This document shows positions 15,101-30,100 of a stretch of DNA of 64,000 bases, piece by piece (within the stretch, counting starts at the first letter, position 1; every line of letters begins with the position of its first letter). This stretch comes from Stichopus chloronotus (lineage: Eukaryota > Echinodermata > Holothuroidea > Aspidochirotida > Stichopodidae), in the NCBI GenBank assembly GCA_021234535.1, contig CM037838.1, positions 28,063,969 to 28,127,968 on the forward strand, read 5' to 3'. Below the pieces are notes generated by a model. That model saw only the letters and a program-made list of their open reading frames with translations. It was not told the DNA's origin and did no database searches. The position numbers and the translations under genes were made by a program.

Positions 15101-18100
15101 CTTAATGACAACAATTTGTGATTGTAAAGGGTCTCATTTTAGGAAGAGTTGTAATGTAATCAATTTTTAATTTGTAACTACTTTTTAACTAATACCAAAG
15201 AGAAGTTTAATACCTCTAAGTTTTGCAGAAGAGGCCTGTTTAACTGGTCCTTTGGATTACCATAAAGGAAGACATCTTCACTGAAAGGAGGGCTGTAAAT
15301 GAAATGGAGGTGCTTGGAAGGAGGGCAACTGCAATGAAAGGTGATGCTAAAAGAGGTATCCTTACATCTCAGAGAGGCAGACGGAATAAAGACGGTCAAA
15401 GCTGTGGTTCCCTTCAGATGGAAAAAGAAAGTGAAAATAGTCTACATTTAAGCAATCCCAAAGTACTACTACAAAAAAATAAAAAAAAAGAAACTTGTGA
15501 GAATTATTGAATCAATTATTGCCATAACAATGAACACATCTTGAGCTACTTTTGACTGCGCTCAAATGTGCCAAAAGTGTTTAATCTATCGCATGTAATC
15601 AAACATAAATACATCTGACAACCATCCCCGTCACTGGTGCCACCGCAGGAAGAATAGGAGCAGACTAGCCCCCCCCCCCTTACTTATCAGTGTGGTATTT
15701 TTGTAGAATTATCCAAAACTGCATTTCAGCTAAAGATTTCTGGAAGAGGTGAGGTCTTTGACAAAATGACTCACATATCTTAACTACATGTCTTACCTGT
15801 CTCACACATCAACTTTGCAAAAAACTCATCCCACTTTGAATTAACCATAGGCCTATGTATGCTACAACTCACCATTCCTACGGCCACATGAGTTAGTGTT
15901 ACTCTCAATATTTCAGAGTTTTGCTGGTCATAGCGAATCTCAGTTTTTAGTTCCACAACATCTGGATTACTCAGTGTGACTTGCATCAGTTTTCTGTTTG
16001 AATGGATTCTCCGATCTATCCAAAGAACACAGAAAGAAGCAGTCATCATGAAAGGTAATATGGCAACCAAAAGCTATACTGAATTCTGCATCATTTCTCC
16101 ATATTCATGATAGAGGGTGCACTTTGCACCTCTGATTCTATCAGCGTGTTCCAAGATAGTTCGGGTCAGCCTAGCAGGAAAACAGTGCAGGATAATTTCT
16201 AAAATCTATGTCAGTTTACGACAGGGTCAAGGAAGAGTACCACCTGATTTAGAAACTTTTTCAGATGTTGCATACCCTGTCTTTCTAGTACTGACTAATA
16301 TAGCAGAATTTGACTATTGTAACGTCGGCCGACTTTTCAACTGACCAGAGGAATGCAGAGTCTCAATAAACAGCCAAAGAGTTGTTTTACAGGTCTACAA
16401 AACTTTGTTAAAAAAAACCTCTCTCCAGTCCGAACATAGTTAAAATGACTGCATTTTGAGCCACAACGAAAATAAAGAAAACAGAGAATAAGAAGAAGGA
16501 ATGGTAATAATAACAACTGTACTGTCGTGTGTACCCTATACAATCAATACGGCCTTCCTATTATCTTTAATGTGCGAGGCCTGTCGAAGTCGCAACCCCT
16601 GCGAGCGAGCTATCTTGTCGCACGTGCGAGTTCTGTGAAAGTCGCAACTCTGGCGACAAACTGTATCCTCACACTAACGTGCGAGATCTGTTTCTGTGTC
16701 TTGGCGGTGTACTCGCAAGTGCGAAATCTGTTCTGTTCTGGGGCGTCGATTATTGGGGTCTTCTTCCTTTACTGGCTGTACTGTGATCTTTTGGATTTCT
16801 TTTTCGGCGGCAGAGGTTCGGGGTTACAGCTTACAGTCGTTACTGGGCCTACTCAACATTGAAAATCTGTGCTCCGAGTGTCTTATGCACAGCGAGTTAC
16901 ACTTCTTAAAAATTACGGCACCCTGCATTCAAGACTTACGGCAATAAAAATGTTAATCTTTCACAGTTAACTAGATGTCATCAGTCGGCTCTTCTTAAAA
17001 TTGCTTTAGCTACAATGCATAACGTTGTAAAATTCTACGACAATCTTTGCGTTTTCAGTTACAGCAGTTTCTTAGGCAAACAAGACGGTAGAATTTCTAC
17101 TTCTCAACTACATAGATTCATTACACGAGATTTTATGAAATACGAAAAATGACTTTACCTCACAACTTTACTCCGCACAATCCGTACACAAAATTTCTCC
17201 AAATCCAAGGAAAAACACTAACGTTAAGTCACAGATAACGACGCCCAATAACGCACGAATTTCCTAAGTCTACACGTGTAACTGGCCCTGTCTATCTTGA
17301 ACTCTCCGCAACCTTTTCTCGCACATTTCGTTTTTGTACAACTTCATTTTCCCCTTCCTGTCAATCACAGGCTAAAATTCTACTTTTTCAGTTTCTAGGC
17401 CACGCCCAACCACCATCCCAACTCAAAAAAAATACAAAGAGATACGTGCAAGGAGTTTGGGCTACTACCTAACATTGACCAATCACCATTGTTTACTTCC
17501 AACCCGTTCAACACGTGGTTCTAAAAATAAGTTTTTGCCTTCTCCAAAGAAGGTCGTCTGACTAGCTTCCGCAGTAGCAGAAGCGCCTATAAAGGAAAGG
17601 TTAAACAAACGTGCGTAGAGCTGAAACAATATCTGGGTCTTGTTTTTGGAAAAAAGGTCCTTGGAGAAGAGCGGTACCCCGTTACAAAAAAATCATGGTA
17701 AAACATGAAACGACAATTGTGCAAAGAAGGAATCAACATTAGCTACGGAAGAGGATAAATCACTCTGTTATTTGCAACACCGAATTTCTGTTACACTATG
17801 ACTGACTCAGGACTGACTTGCTGTGTTGGTAGGACTGATATCAGCAGATACCATATACTGTATTATTAAGAATGACGTAGCAAATATGCTGGATCGCTAC
17901 GACCGATGCAGCAGCCGATAACTGCTAGAGGATTGATACAGCATGTATGCAGCTGTATCACTAAGACTGATACAGCAGGTATGCTGTAGCATTGATGCAG
18001 CATATATGCTGTACTAAGGACAACAGGCATACAGGACTTTTTTGTGCCCGTACTACACATCTTGTGAATTAGCATATAATGCGTTGAAGAAACACCTAAA

Positions 18101-21100
18101 TAACAGTTTCTGAAAGAATGTTATGTTTGTTTGAAACAACTACATATGACCTTAAAAAAATGCAAAAATTTTGTTATCCGATACCAAAAAATGTCCAAAG
18201 CGTTACAAACCTAAAGTATACATTAGCCAGCTGTAATTTTTACAAGGATGATAAAATCTCTTTTGCCTACTTCTGGATTGGGTATTACCTACAAGCTGCC
18301 CCAGGACAACCGGCCTTTTTTCATTTCTGAAATAACTTAGCACAACTTGGGAGGAGAGATATGACAGCAGGTGGGGGGGTTCAGCTTAATTTAGGGTGAG
18401 AAAATTTGAAAGTGTCTCAGAAACATGAAAGTATGCAGTCAATAATTTTCCTCCTCCTAGGATTCTCTGTAGGTCAATCTGGCATGCCAGCTGCCCGCCC
18501 CGTGAGTGACTCTTATGAATCACAAAGTTCACCTGCTAGCCTGGATTGGTTTCCTGATTTGGATAAAACATGCTCTGAACTTTGTGATCTTTGACAGCAT
18601 GGATGTAGACTAGGTGTTATACTCGGTAGTTGGTGATGCTGTTCGGTGTCAAAACGGATCTCAAAAGTGTGAAAACAGCAAACACTAACAAAATTCGGGG
18701 CCACTGGGGGCCACCGGATGAGCTTCACATAAAACTTATGACGAAAGTGCATTGCCTTCATTATAGCCTTGATCAACTCACAGGAATCATGCTGTGTTCA
18801 ACCTATAAGGAGTTTCATGATAAGCTCTTTGCGTTTCAGGTGAGTATTTTAAGAAAACCTCAATAAACATACAAAGCCTGACAGCAAGACAATTACTTGC
18901 ATCAACAGTAGAACTGTCTATTATCCATTATTTCATGTTGTATTTAGGTCATGCAATGCTCTACTTCAAATACCTTCGAAATGAATTCAGGGCGGAAACA
19001 AGTGGACCAATAGACTGCATAAACATCCCTCTGTTTGACTTACCCATACTGCTGGCAACCACAGTAAATGTGAATGAACTGCCCAAGTCCAAGTACCGCA
19101 CGGGATGCAGGCTAGCTTCTCGATCCGGCCGGAGGACGTGCAGGCATGTTTCCTCTGAGAAATGCCATTGAGGTGCTGCAAGAGTGCATTGAGAGCTCTG
19201 AATATTATGGACACATATATCAGCAAAGGAAAGAATTGCACCAATCAACTTCAAGCATGATGATGTAAATTTAATTGACAATGATGTAAGGTATTTCAGG
19301 GAGCCCGATGTTTGACAGGGAAAACAAAAAGATGAGTATGGTGCCATCCATCCGATTCTGCGCATATTGGATAGATCCTCACGTTGCAAAGCAAAAGCAA
19401 TCAAATTTGTATTCATTTCCGGCTGATGGGTGTGAAGATGACCGATAGTGACTTCGTCAATCACGATAGAATCTTATCAGAGTTACCACAACTAATGACC
19501 AGTGGTGTAAGCTTGGGACTGTCCCAATCTCAGATAGTGTTCAATCAATTTTTATTCGATCATTTCATAAATAATTGATTTGAGCAAGTTCCACTTCACA
19601 TATATATTAAAACTTATCTGAGGCAATTCAAAATTTATTTTTAACTCTTTTAAATCTTGTGTATCTACAGAGAAGAAAAATATTGCTTCATTTGTACAAC
19701 TCATCTTTAAACAAAGCAATGATGTGATTGTGGTAGGTGAAAAGTTTAACAAATAGCACATCTGCTATATGTTGGCCCTAATTGTAGCATGCTAGTGAAA
19801 ATTCCTGTAAATTTTATAATCCAGTTGCAAACATCATCAAATAGCCTCAGGTTACATCAGGGTTCTGACACTTTTCAGGGAATCAATTTTCATGACTTTC
19901 TCAGAACCAAATGAAGAATTTCCATGGCCTTCCTCACGACATCTAAGATAAAATTTTAAACTATGGCAGCAAAGCCAAAGGAATATGAGATGAAGAAAAT
20001 AATAGAAACTGATACTGCAAGTGAGAATACATTTTGAAATTATGATTGAGAAGGAAATAGTTACTTTGTGAAAAGTTTTAGGACTTTTCCAGGACTTTTA
20101 CATAACTTTTCTAAATTCCAAAACTTTTCCAGGACTTGTTGAAATAACTTTTACCAAATATTTGTCAAGACTTTTCCAGGTTCTCTATGACTGCAGGAAC
20201 CCTGGTTTACATACTAGCCTGTACCACTGCCAACACTTGTAAGTTGGTTTACTTAGGTTCTGTTTGCCAGGCCTGTAGCCAGAATAACCAATTTGGGTTG
20301 TAGGACATTAATATTGGCATTTTGCCAGAGTAGAGGAGGAGTGTATCCCTCCCTTCTGAAAAATCTGGTTGTCAATGCCAAATAAAGTAAAATTTTCCAT
20401 GCTCTCTTCCTGTATATGTATTCCAAAAAAGCAAGATCTTTTATTGAAAACATTTTCTGTTGGGGGGGAGGTGACTTCATACCCGGTGTGTGCAGGTAGA
20501 GAATTGGAAAGTGTTCTTCGCTGATTGATACACAGCATGTCAGATCGTTGTGTCAGTTTCGTTTGTGACAGGGTGTAGGCTTATTTACTTACCCTCAGCT
20601 GGATTAATTAACGCCCACTCTCCAGGATTAAGAACTGATGGGAAACTTGCTGTACCTGACCCTAAGGCTACAACCCTGCACGGTTGAAGAATGAAAAATG
20701 CAAACTTATGCAATGTGAAAGTAACCGACCAAGTATACTCACATATAAAACTGTGTAACTACAGTATTATTTATAAACACATTATTTATGTCCGGCATGG
20801 GATTCAAAATTTTACTTTTATCCTTTGGCTTCCTAAAGGTTGTGTGACATGCTTCCAGAAAAGAGCTCCCTTCATGCAAACGTTACAAAGTAAAACCCTG
20901 AGTGCAAATCCATTGGAATTTTGTTTTTATCTATTACTGTTTTTCAGATATGACTTTGCAAAGTTTGAAGAAAATGCAAAACAGATGACGCAGAGTGTTG
21001 CACAGTGTCAGCTTTTCTTTTGTAAACCCTCAAAGAAATGTTGATAACTTTGCTTACTGGCAAGAAATGTATTTTTCCCTTGTAACCTTCCCCAACCCCT

Positions 21101-24100
21101 CCGACTCCATTTCCTCCATTATACATGCATGAAGCAAGTCGAAGAAATTGGTCATTTGCTGTTCAATCTTCTGATCAGTTACATGGTCCACTAATAAAGT
21201 AAACTAATCCTGATTAGTTTACATGTTTCCTATAATTCCCTTGATAATAATTTCTCCAAATCAGCGTATATTTTTCCTTCCAACCTACAACATACAGTAC
21301 TGAGTGCTCAGAAGGTGTAGCTCGATCAATGGCAGAAGCTCACTCAAGGGTGAATGAGTAGAGAATCCCGTATCTGACAGATGATTGAATCCATCTTCAG
21401 TGTGTACTCATAAGGGAACAAAAAACATGTTAAGCCATTTGGAAATGCTCTTCTGACCCAACACAACAGACCTTTTCAAATATGGCCAGTATAAAATAAC
21501 TGTGAGCGCAGGCAGTGGGAGGGAAATTTACAACCCACACAGGTGTGTCAGTCTACATTCTCTAAATTGCATATAGGAGACTTCTAAAATTTAGTTTGTC
21601 CCCAACTTTTCGGAGTCCAACAAGATTAGTTCCGGCCTAGAGCTAGTATGACATCAGACATGTCCAAATATAGCATCAAACCTAATAGTTCTCATTACAT
21701 GAAATGTAGTCAATAAAATAAGGTCAATGGAAAAAACATACGTACATAACATAAAACTTATTATCTTGGAGACTAACATGTTTGTAACTTGACCTTACAT
21801 GAGGCACACAAGAAACAAAAAATTAAATTTGAAACTCAATGTGACAAGTGACTTTTTTTCTCCATGATATACCGCTCTAAGCAGTTGGTTCCTGCAGCTG
21901 TACTGGCTATACAAACTCAAAGGTGATGTTTCAACACACAAAGAAGTTGTCTCTGTTATGTTTTTGTGGCACGAGTTAGCACGAGACATAACTGGTTGCT
22001 TCTAGAAGTTCTGAGTTGCTTCAAGTTTTGATAAAAGTTAGTATCAAATACAAATTATGGCCTAATTATTCCCAAAGCTTTAGTAATGCTCAATCTGAAA
22101 CCCAGATGGGATTATTGCAGTTTGCACTGAAACCAGCTGAAAAGCAGTATTGTAACTCATCACCCTTGGCTATATTTTTGGCTCCCGGAAAGCAAAATTT
22201 CCAACTGGTTCTAAGTTACAGAGCTCTTTGATTCACAGAAAATTAAAAAGATGCAGAGTAGCTACATTTTTAGGACATTTTTTCAAGTTGTAAAGAAAAC
22301 AATCTTAAGAAATGTTTCCCGAATGTTCTAAATACCTCCTATCCTATCCTTCTAACCCACACACCAAGTATGAAGTCAGTCACGCTTACACTTCTGGAGA
22401 TACCGGTACTGTGTTTACAACAGGGGTGGGCAACCTACGGCCCGCGGGCCGCATACGGCCCGCTATTGATTTATGGGTGGCCCACGAGACGTATCCAGCA
22501 AATGGAAAAAATGTATTTATTTCACACAACGAGCAAGCTATCTCTGAGATCACAATTTGTTTGGCATCAGTGGTGTTTCCGAATGTTGATGAAGTGCGAC
22601 CTGCCAAATCTCTCATTCCTCGTTTCTGGCCCCTCAAATCAAAAAGGTTGCCCACCCCTGTTTTACAAGGTTTTCACAGTTTGATTTCTGGTGACCTTAA
22701 ATGACCTTTAACTTCCACCTAAAACGATAGGGACCGTCTACTCAGTGCGACCAACCCACATACCAAGTATGCGGCCAGTCATGGCTACGTTTCTTGAGAT
22801 ACTGTGTTCACAAGGTTTTTGCAATTTGACCTCTAGTGACCTCAAGCAACCTTTGACCTTCACTCAAAAACAATTTCGATCGTCTACTCAGTATGACCAA
22901 CCCACACACTACGTATGAGGTCAGTCACACTTACACTTCTCGAGATATCGTGATTACAAGGTTTTCATAATTTGACCTCTGGTGACCACAAATGACCTTT
23001 GACCTCCACCAAAAACACATAGGATCATCCACTCAGTATGACCAACCCACACCCCAAGTATGACGTCAGTCATGGTTACGCTACTTGAGATATTGTGTTC
23101 ACATTTTTTTTGCAATTTGACCTCTGATGACCTCATGTAACCTTTGACCTCCACCAAAACCAAAAAGGATCATCTACTCAGTATGACTAACTCGCACACC
23201 TCATATGAAGTTAGTCATGGTTATCCTTCTTGACATACCATGTTTACAAGGTTTTTGCAGTTTGACCTCTGGTGGCCTCAAATGACATTTGACCTCCACC
23301 AAAAACTATTGGACTTATCTAGTCAGTATGGCCAACTTACGCATTAAGTATGAAGGCAGTCGTGGTTACTTTCTTGAGATATCATGTTTACAAGGTTTTG
23401 CAGGTTGACCTCTGGTGACCTCAAATGACCCTTTGACCTCAACCAAAAACAATAGGAATCATCTGCTCAGTATGACCAACCCACATACCAAATACTAGAT
23501 CAGTTATGGTTATCTTCTTGACATATCATGTTTACAAGTAGTGTCACATACACAAACACACACAACTTCACCATCGCATAAATTCCTTCTGCCTTCAGCA
23601 AGGAATAAAAAACTGATAAAAAACTGATAACTTTGATCTCCTAAGTCTGTGTGACACAGTCATATCAATTCCTTTTCAGCCTCCACAATAGCACTGCAAA
23701 TTACACAAAATTCTTCTCCTTATGTTGAAGAGCAATGACTATCTTGATCAATCATCTGAGGGTGTCTAGAGTCATTGACTGTTACTTGATTCATTGGTAG
23801 AGATGCTGTTTACAAGGCGGTTATTCATCAGCCTAAGCTATATTTTTGGGCCTCTGGAGAGCCAAATTCTCAATTGATCTAAGTTGCAGTGCTCTTTGAT
23901 TGACAGCAAATTCGAAAGATGCAGAACAACTCATATTACACAGCGCACACAAGGGATCCATTGTGTTTGAAAACACATGTAGACAGTGGCATAGCTTGAC
24001 TTTGTCGTCTGGGGGTGGGGTGAGGGGGACAAAGTGTTGAAGTGGGGGCAAGCAGTAATGACACTATCTAAGCAGAGCGCCACCATCGGTTGGCGCATAG

Positions 24101-27100
24101 CATACAGAGAAAATTTTGGATAAAAATGCCCCAGACTGCAGGAAATGGCACTTCCCAGTCTCTCTGGTGTTGTGAGTTCCAGCTAACATTTCCTTTATAC
24201 TGACCTCAGTTTGCACTCTGGTGCATAAAAGTACTACCTTAGAGGTAAAACTTCCGAGCCATATGGTCGATGCCAAGGACTTTTGGATAAGAAGGGTTCT
24301 CCGTTGTATGTTTTGAAGTTTTCAAAACTTCTGTCAAATAAAGATTTCAAAACTTCTCTAGTGTCAGCAAATTATTTCCATGCAAATGCTAAAAATCGGT
24401 ACTTTCAATAACAGTTTGGAAAGTTCTTGCTTTACACAAATTTTGGCCTATATATTTTTTACCTTTGAATTTCATTGGTGGGGGGTAAGCTGGGAGAAAG
24501 ACATTTGACAGGGGAGCTTTACCCCTCTGCTGCTTACTCCACTGCATGTGGAGGAATTTTAGACAGGCTTAGGGAGGGAATGGACATAAGTGGTTGGGAC
24601 AATTGAAACTGTCTCGGGTGACGAGTTTTTGTCTTCAGATCTGACAACATTGTCGAAAGATTAAATAGTGAAGATACTATTACCATCTAAGGTGTTATTT
24701 CTTATATCTCCAGTGCCTTTAACACTGTTCTTCCAAATTGTTTAACACAGGACATGCAAAGTTCGAAGAGCCATGGTTGTTACACTAGATATCAAATTTG
24801 TAAATGTCTGATCACTTGAAGAGACATAAAATTTTCTGAAGGGTTGATGGAAAACTTGGAAATACATGTTATATGTTCATAACTTTTGTATTCCTTCTAA
24901 GGATATAATGTGTGTGTATAATGTGCATTATCTAAGTATATAAAAAGTATGTCATTGACAGGGAAGGACTGAGATTGATATATAGATGGAACAAAGGATA
25001 CCATTTGACAGCTGCAACCCTGCATGAGAAAAGGAACCAATTGCAAAACAACTCGTAAAAAAAGATGAATGTGTAATCTTTCAGAAACTGCAAGACACAA
25101 CTTTCAGAAAATAGACTTAATGGAAACCATAAGACATTTAAAGAAGGGTCTCTGAAGTGCCCAAACTTAGGGGAAATGTTGTAAACCCTAATAGCAAGTG
25201 AAGTTTCAAGGATTCAAGGAGCTGTTCTCTTAATTAACCAAAAAGTCTGATCAAAAGAGACAAATTCAAGTCTAATGTTTGGTAATGTTGGAAAAATAGT
25301 TTTTACACAATAAGAGACAGTTAAGAGTGGAAAGAACAAAAGCAAGTGCTAATAATTTAAGGAGTAAACAGCTTGTCCAACATGCAGTCAAGTGTTGTTC
25401 ATGAGTGGCGGGAGAGTCGCCTCATTTGCTATGAGGAACAGAGTGGATGAAGTGACTTATCATATACACGTGAAAACCACAACTGCAAATAAAGATCTTT
25501 CATTGAATTCATTACAGCCTCCAACTGACCATTCTGAGCACAACCACTGATCACTGTTGTAGGACACGTAAGTCGAAGAGGATTACAGTTAGCATGTCAT
25601 GGTTGATACTGAAACTAGTTTAATAGGTTAGTTTAATAATGACATCATCCATTATGCTTCACATTCATTTTGCAACTACTGGGGCCAATCAGTGAATGAC
25701 TTCTGACATATTTTTTCTTGACATCCAGCTCTAGATTTCTAAACAATAAATTGAGAAACTATACACTTAGATTTGTTTTGTGGTTGAGAACGCACACTGA
25801 CATGACCTTCAATTATGTCAGACTGAGGTAAGTTTGACAATATTGAGTTGATCATCATAAATTCCCCATACAGTCGGCACACTCAATGATTGACAAATTG
25901 ACCTTTAGATTTCACTTTTTGTCAAACTGGATTTTATATTATTTTTTACCCATTTGTCTTCTTTGCATACTAAACATAAGCTCAGCATGATTTGCCAATT
26001 AATCATGCAAAGTATTACTTTGATATCATATCTGTATGATAAAGCACACATTGCAGGTTAGTGCCTCATATCCATTACATCACATAGCTACAAAAAAAAA
26101 GACTATAAAAAATAGAAGAATGATGTAAATTACTGCATCATAAATCGAAAAGAATTTGGTCCATCTTGACATTCTGTCTGACATTGTGCCCTGGCACACC
26201 AGGCGATGTTTTTGAACATGATTGTCTCTTTGTTTCCAGGTGTGAAAGCCAGGGACACCAACAATGCTCTCCCAGCGAGGGCTCTCAAATGCGTTTGAAA
26301 GGGACAATGTTGAGTTGCCTTTGGTTCACCTGTGGGATGAGCAACTGGGACAGGGGAGGGAGACTTTCAAACTGGTGTATTGCAGAGGAATACATTCTGG
26401 TAACTTAGGTATAGTTGTGGGGACGGTTACCTTTGCAACATTCTTCTAACTAAACATCCTTGATGGATTACATGTAGATATGACATGAATTAGAGAAGAA
26501 ATAGAAGAAATGTAAACAAAGTATTGCATAATCAATAGAAAAGAGTTTGACACTCAAAGTTTACCTAAAAAGTGGGATCAACAGCACATGGACTGAGAAA
26601 CTACTCAAATGATTAAGTAACTGTTTTCTGTGAACTTTGGTAAGGTTTCTGGGTTTAAAGTGCTTGGAGTGAAAAAATATTCTCTGTCAACTAAAATCCT
26701 CTTTAATTGCCAAATTGGAATAATCAAATACACTGTCATAGGTTGTCCTGTATCTTACTAACTGAACAACCAGCATTATTCCCCAAAGCAGACATTGGGG
26801 AAAGTATCATATAAAGGTACAGCAATCTCTATTGATCCACATTTATAAATTGCCCTCTTTTTGCAGGAACCGCAGTAAATTGCTTCAAATATTATTCCAG
26901 AGTTGGTTAATACTATGGCTAGAATTTTCATTCTCCACAGAATGTATGCCCTTATGGTTCCTTTCAGTTTTGTTCCCTCTTTCTTTATGTGATTTTCTTC
27001 TTTTTGCTTCTTTCTTTTTCCTTTTTGAATGAGTGATTCCTGTTGTCACCAGATTAATTTGTGGCTATGCGATTAAACTTGACTTGTTAAACAGGCATGG

Positions 27101-30100
27101 ATGAAAATAAACCTTGTGGTTAAGGCAAGTTCAATTTGGTTACACTGTCATAAACCAACAATAAATTATGTCAACCAACCTCATCTGAGAGTTACGATAG
27201 CTACTTGTGGAACAAAACAATTTTCCAAGTAATGGTGTTAAAGTTTGATAAAAAATAAAGTATAACACTATCTATAGACAGGACATAACACAAACTAGTG
27301 AAATATTTAAACCAGGATTTGTGGCTCACCTGTTGCTGTAGACAGCCGAGATGATCGCAGTTCCGTACGCAGAAACTATATGGAGACCAAAGTGCTCTGC
27401 CAGTAGAAACTCAAACTTTGAAGAATTACTCAGTGCGGCAGTGTGATCCGAGTTGTGAATGTAAAGATTCTGGTTTTGGAAAAGGAAGTAAATACCAGGT
27501 AACAATTACCTCCAACTATACATGCAGTATTGCCATAAGGCAGACAGTCCTTTAGAGTAGTTTTATCTCTCCTAAAACCAAAATCCAAAAAGGGCTTAGT
27601 ACCCCTGTAATCCCTGACTTTCTCCCAAGTGAGCTGGAAGATTAGCTACAGTAACAAAGAAAACATGGCCAGAAGAAATAGTTCCATGAACGGTTCTTTG
27701 GCCAGTGGTAGTTAATTCTGTCCAGGGTTCTGATTGAAATCCACTATCCCGAGGGTATGTGATAACCAGAGTCTTAAAGAAACTTCATTCCCATGTCAAC
27801 CCATTTTGCAGGCTGGTTATCAAATTCAACAGCTCAGCTGGCTTTCAAAATGAAAAGCTCAAATGTCCCTGCCCATCTCTCCCCCCCCCCCTAAAAAAAA
27901 AGGAATATAGCAACTAAATATGCAAAACATTTGGCAATCCCTGGAGATTGTAATGCTTTGAAAAAAACTGACAACTTTTGTGACCAGTTTTGTGTGCATA
28001 ATTTGCCTCTCCGGGTTTTACCTGATTTGCTTTTTGCATTCTTTTAATATAATTACTGTTAGCATCCAATACCCACGTAACCAATAAAGTCTTAGAAATA
28101 TACTCTGTACATGTGAAAATAAAAACTTGAAATGTTTAATACTTTTCCCCATGTTTGCTTGTGTGTCTATGTTTTTGTTTGTTTTTCTCAGCTTTCAAGA
28201 ATATCTATATAACTAAGACAACTTTATTGTCATGATGCCCATAGGTAAGATACCTGGTACTAGGCAAATATTTCGTGTACTGGGTGACTCAACCATGGAC
28301 TGCAGATGACAGCGTCTCAATTTGTGCGGTCATTATGAAAGCCATGAAGAGCTATATGTTGAAGTGTTAAGATGTTATTTGGGCATGTGTATATCCAGTA
28401 AGACTGAAGGACCTTGAAGCCAGCTTCATAAATTGTAAGTCTCATTCAGCTGGGGACCTGACCAGACTTTCATGAGCATCTATCGTCATAACTCTCTCAT
28501 CTCATTTGGAGCCCTAAACATATACACCGCTCTGGTATACTTATGTTTATCAGTATACCTTTGATAGCAGTGATTGGACTAAAACATTTATCTTGCTGAG
28601 ATTCAACATGGCAGATGAGAATCAGGAAGAGGACAGTCAATTAACAGAAGACTCGGGTGACCCAGACATTTTTGACGTAGCGAATTCGTAGCCTGAAAAG
28701 GCGTGACTCTGAAGTTACTCGTGATCCCTTATTTGGTATTGGTTTCATGGATGGTATAACTGCCACCAATGCATATGCAATGGCTATATTTTGAGCAGGA
28801 ATTAATGTATGGAAAATATAGGGCCTGAAACATCGTTGGTGGGTTAGAAGTGTGCTTCTCGCTAGTAGTCAAAGTTGATAGACATTTAGATTAGACCTAA
28901 GTGTGAAAAAGATGTTAAACTTAGGCTCAGGCCTAATTGGAAAAATTAAAAAAAAAAGGCCATACTAGATTTTGACATTATAATCTTTAAACTTTATACA
29001 AAAGAACATAACTGGAACTGTTAAGCACACACACATACATGGCTTTTAATACAATTTTAAACATTCCACAGGACTCACGAGGAAAGTGGATCGCGTCGAG
29101 TCATGATTCCAGGCCGGGAGTCACATCTCTGAAGTAGACTTGAGTAACCCTTCCCAAACTAATTTACAGCACCCTAGAAAGGAGGGAGGGATGGGTGGGA
29201 GGGGTAAAGGATCAAATCATATGATAGCCATCTTCTTTTTATTTTTTTTTTTTTTTTGGTATGTTCTGTGTTTGCGTGTATGGAAACTGAGATGTTATTT
29301 TTACGTTACTTAGAGACCCTACACGACACATTAAGATGACAGCATGAATTATTGATGAAGTTGTCAAGTTTTAATTGATGGAAGGGAAAGACAATGTTAC
29401 TAGGGAAATTATTTAATCCATGTGATTGATTCTTAAGACTCTATCCTGATAAGATTACCAGAAAAAAGGGATTGATCACAGCGAGCAGTACAGGAAGGAA
29501 TATACAAACTAATTACTCAAAACTGGGAAATAAATCTTCATGAAAGTTCAAACAAAAACTAGAGCACTCCTGAAACTATTGGACTGTTTACATCCTTATA
29601 AAGTTAGTGGCTGCGATTACGTTATAAGTGAAACTGATCAGGAAAAAGAAAAACAGTGGCAATTATGGCAGAGGTAATAGGAAGATCATTATCAACTTAT
29701 ATCAATTAAAACAACAGTAAGAAACGCTTCCATGACATTTTTGTTGGAACTAATAGGTTGTCAAGGCTATAGGACAGATCTGCTTACAAAAAACAAAGTG
29801 GAATGTTTCAAGACTATAAATCCCATTGTATAATCCTAAGTGATTTGGCAGCTAGTCCTACAACAAGGCACCACTGATGGGTACCATAATGAAACATTTT
29901 GCTCAAATGTCACCAGAAAACTTTCGCCACAGCTCATGTGACATGAAAATGACATTTTGGAGTACTGGGTGCATTGAGCATCAAAAAGATATAAAAATTT
30001 GTGACATCAAGAGATGGACTCCTTTGACATACCTTATGTTAATTCTTTGTTTACTTAACCTTATTTCAAGGACATTTGAGAATTTATATGACTGGAGGGT

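Larger units (their letters stand above)
22330..23545. repeat. Tandem array, about 145-bp unit, with DR1-type motifs
   Basis: Seven or more degenerate units of 142-147 bp, each starting near GACCAACCCACA-ACCAAGTATG and containing TTGAGATA, TTTACAAGGTTTT, TTTGACCTCTGGTGACCTC and TGACCTTTGACCTCCACC. The last phrase is a perfect inverted-strand DR1 at 22993-23005 and a near match in most other units. One unit spacing is 400 bp because a 240-bp hAT element with an 8-bp duplication interrupts it. Related units occur at 30.2 and 6.7 kb. Confidence 0.9.

Noticed and set aside
16527..16862. 111-codon plus-strand open frame with hydrophobic stretches
   Set aside because: It is formed by the repeated GTGCGAG motif and has no supporting similarity or splice context.
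27510..27571. Exon encoding a Cys-containing segment just upstream of CATSPERB exon 6
   Set aside because: Its frame runs into a stop in exon 6 and the intron to a compatible acceptor would be only 80 bases with a weak acceptor.
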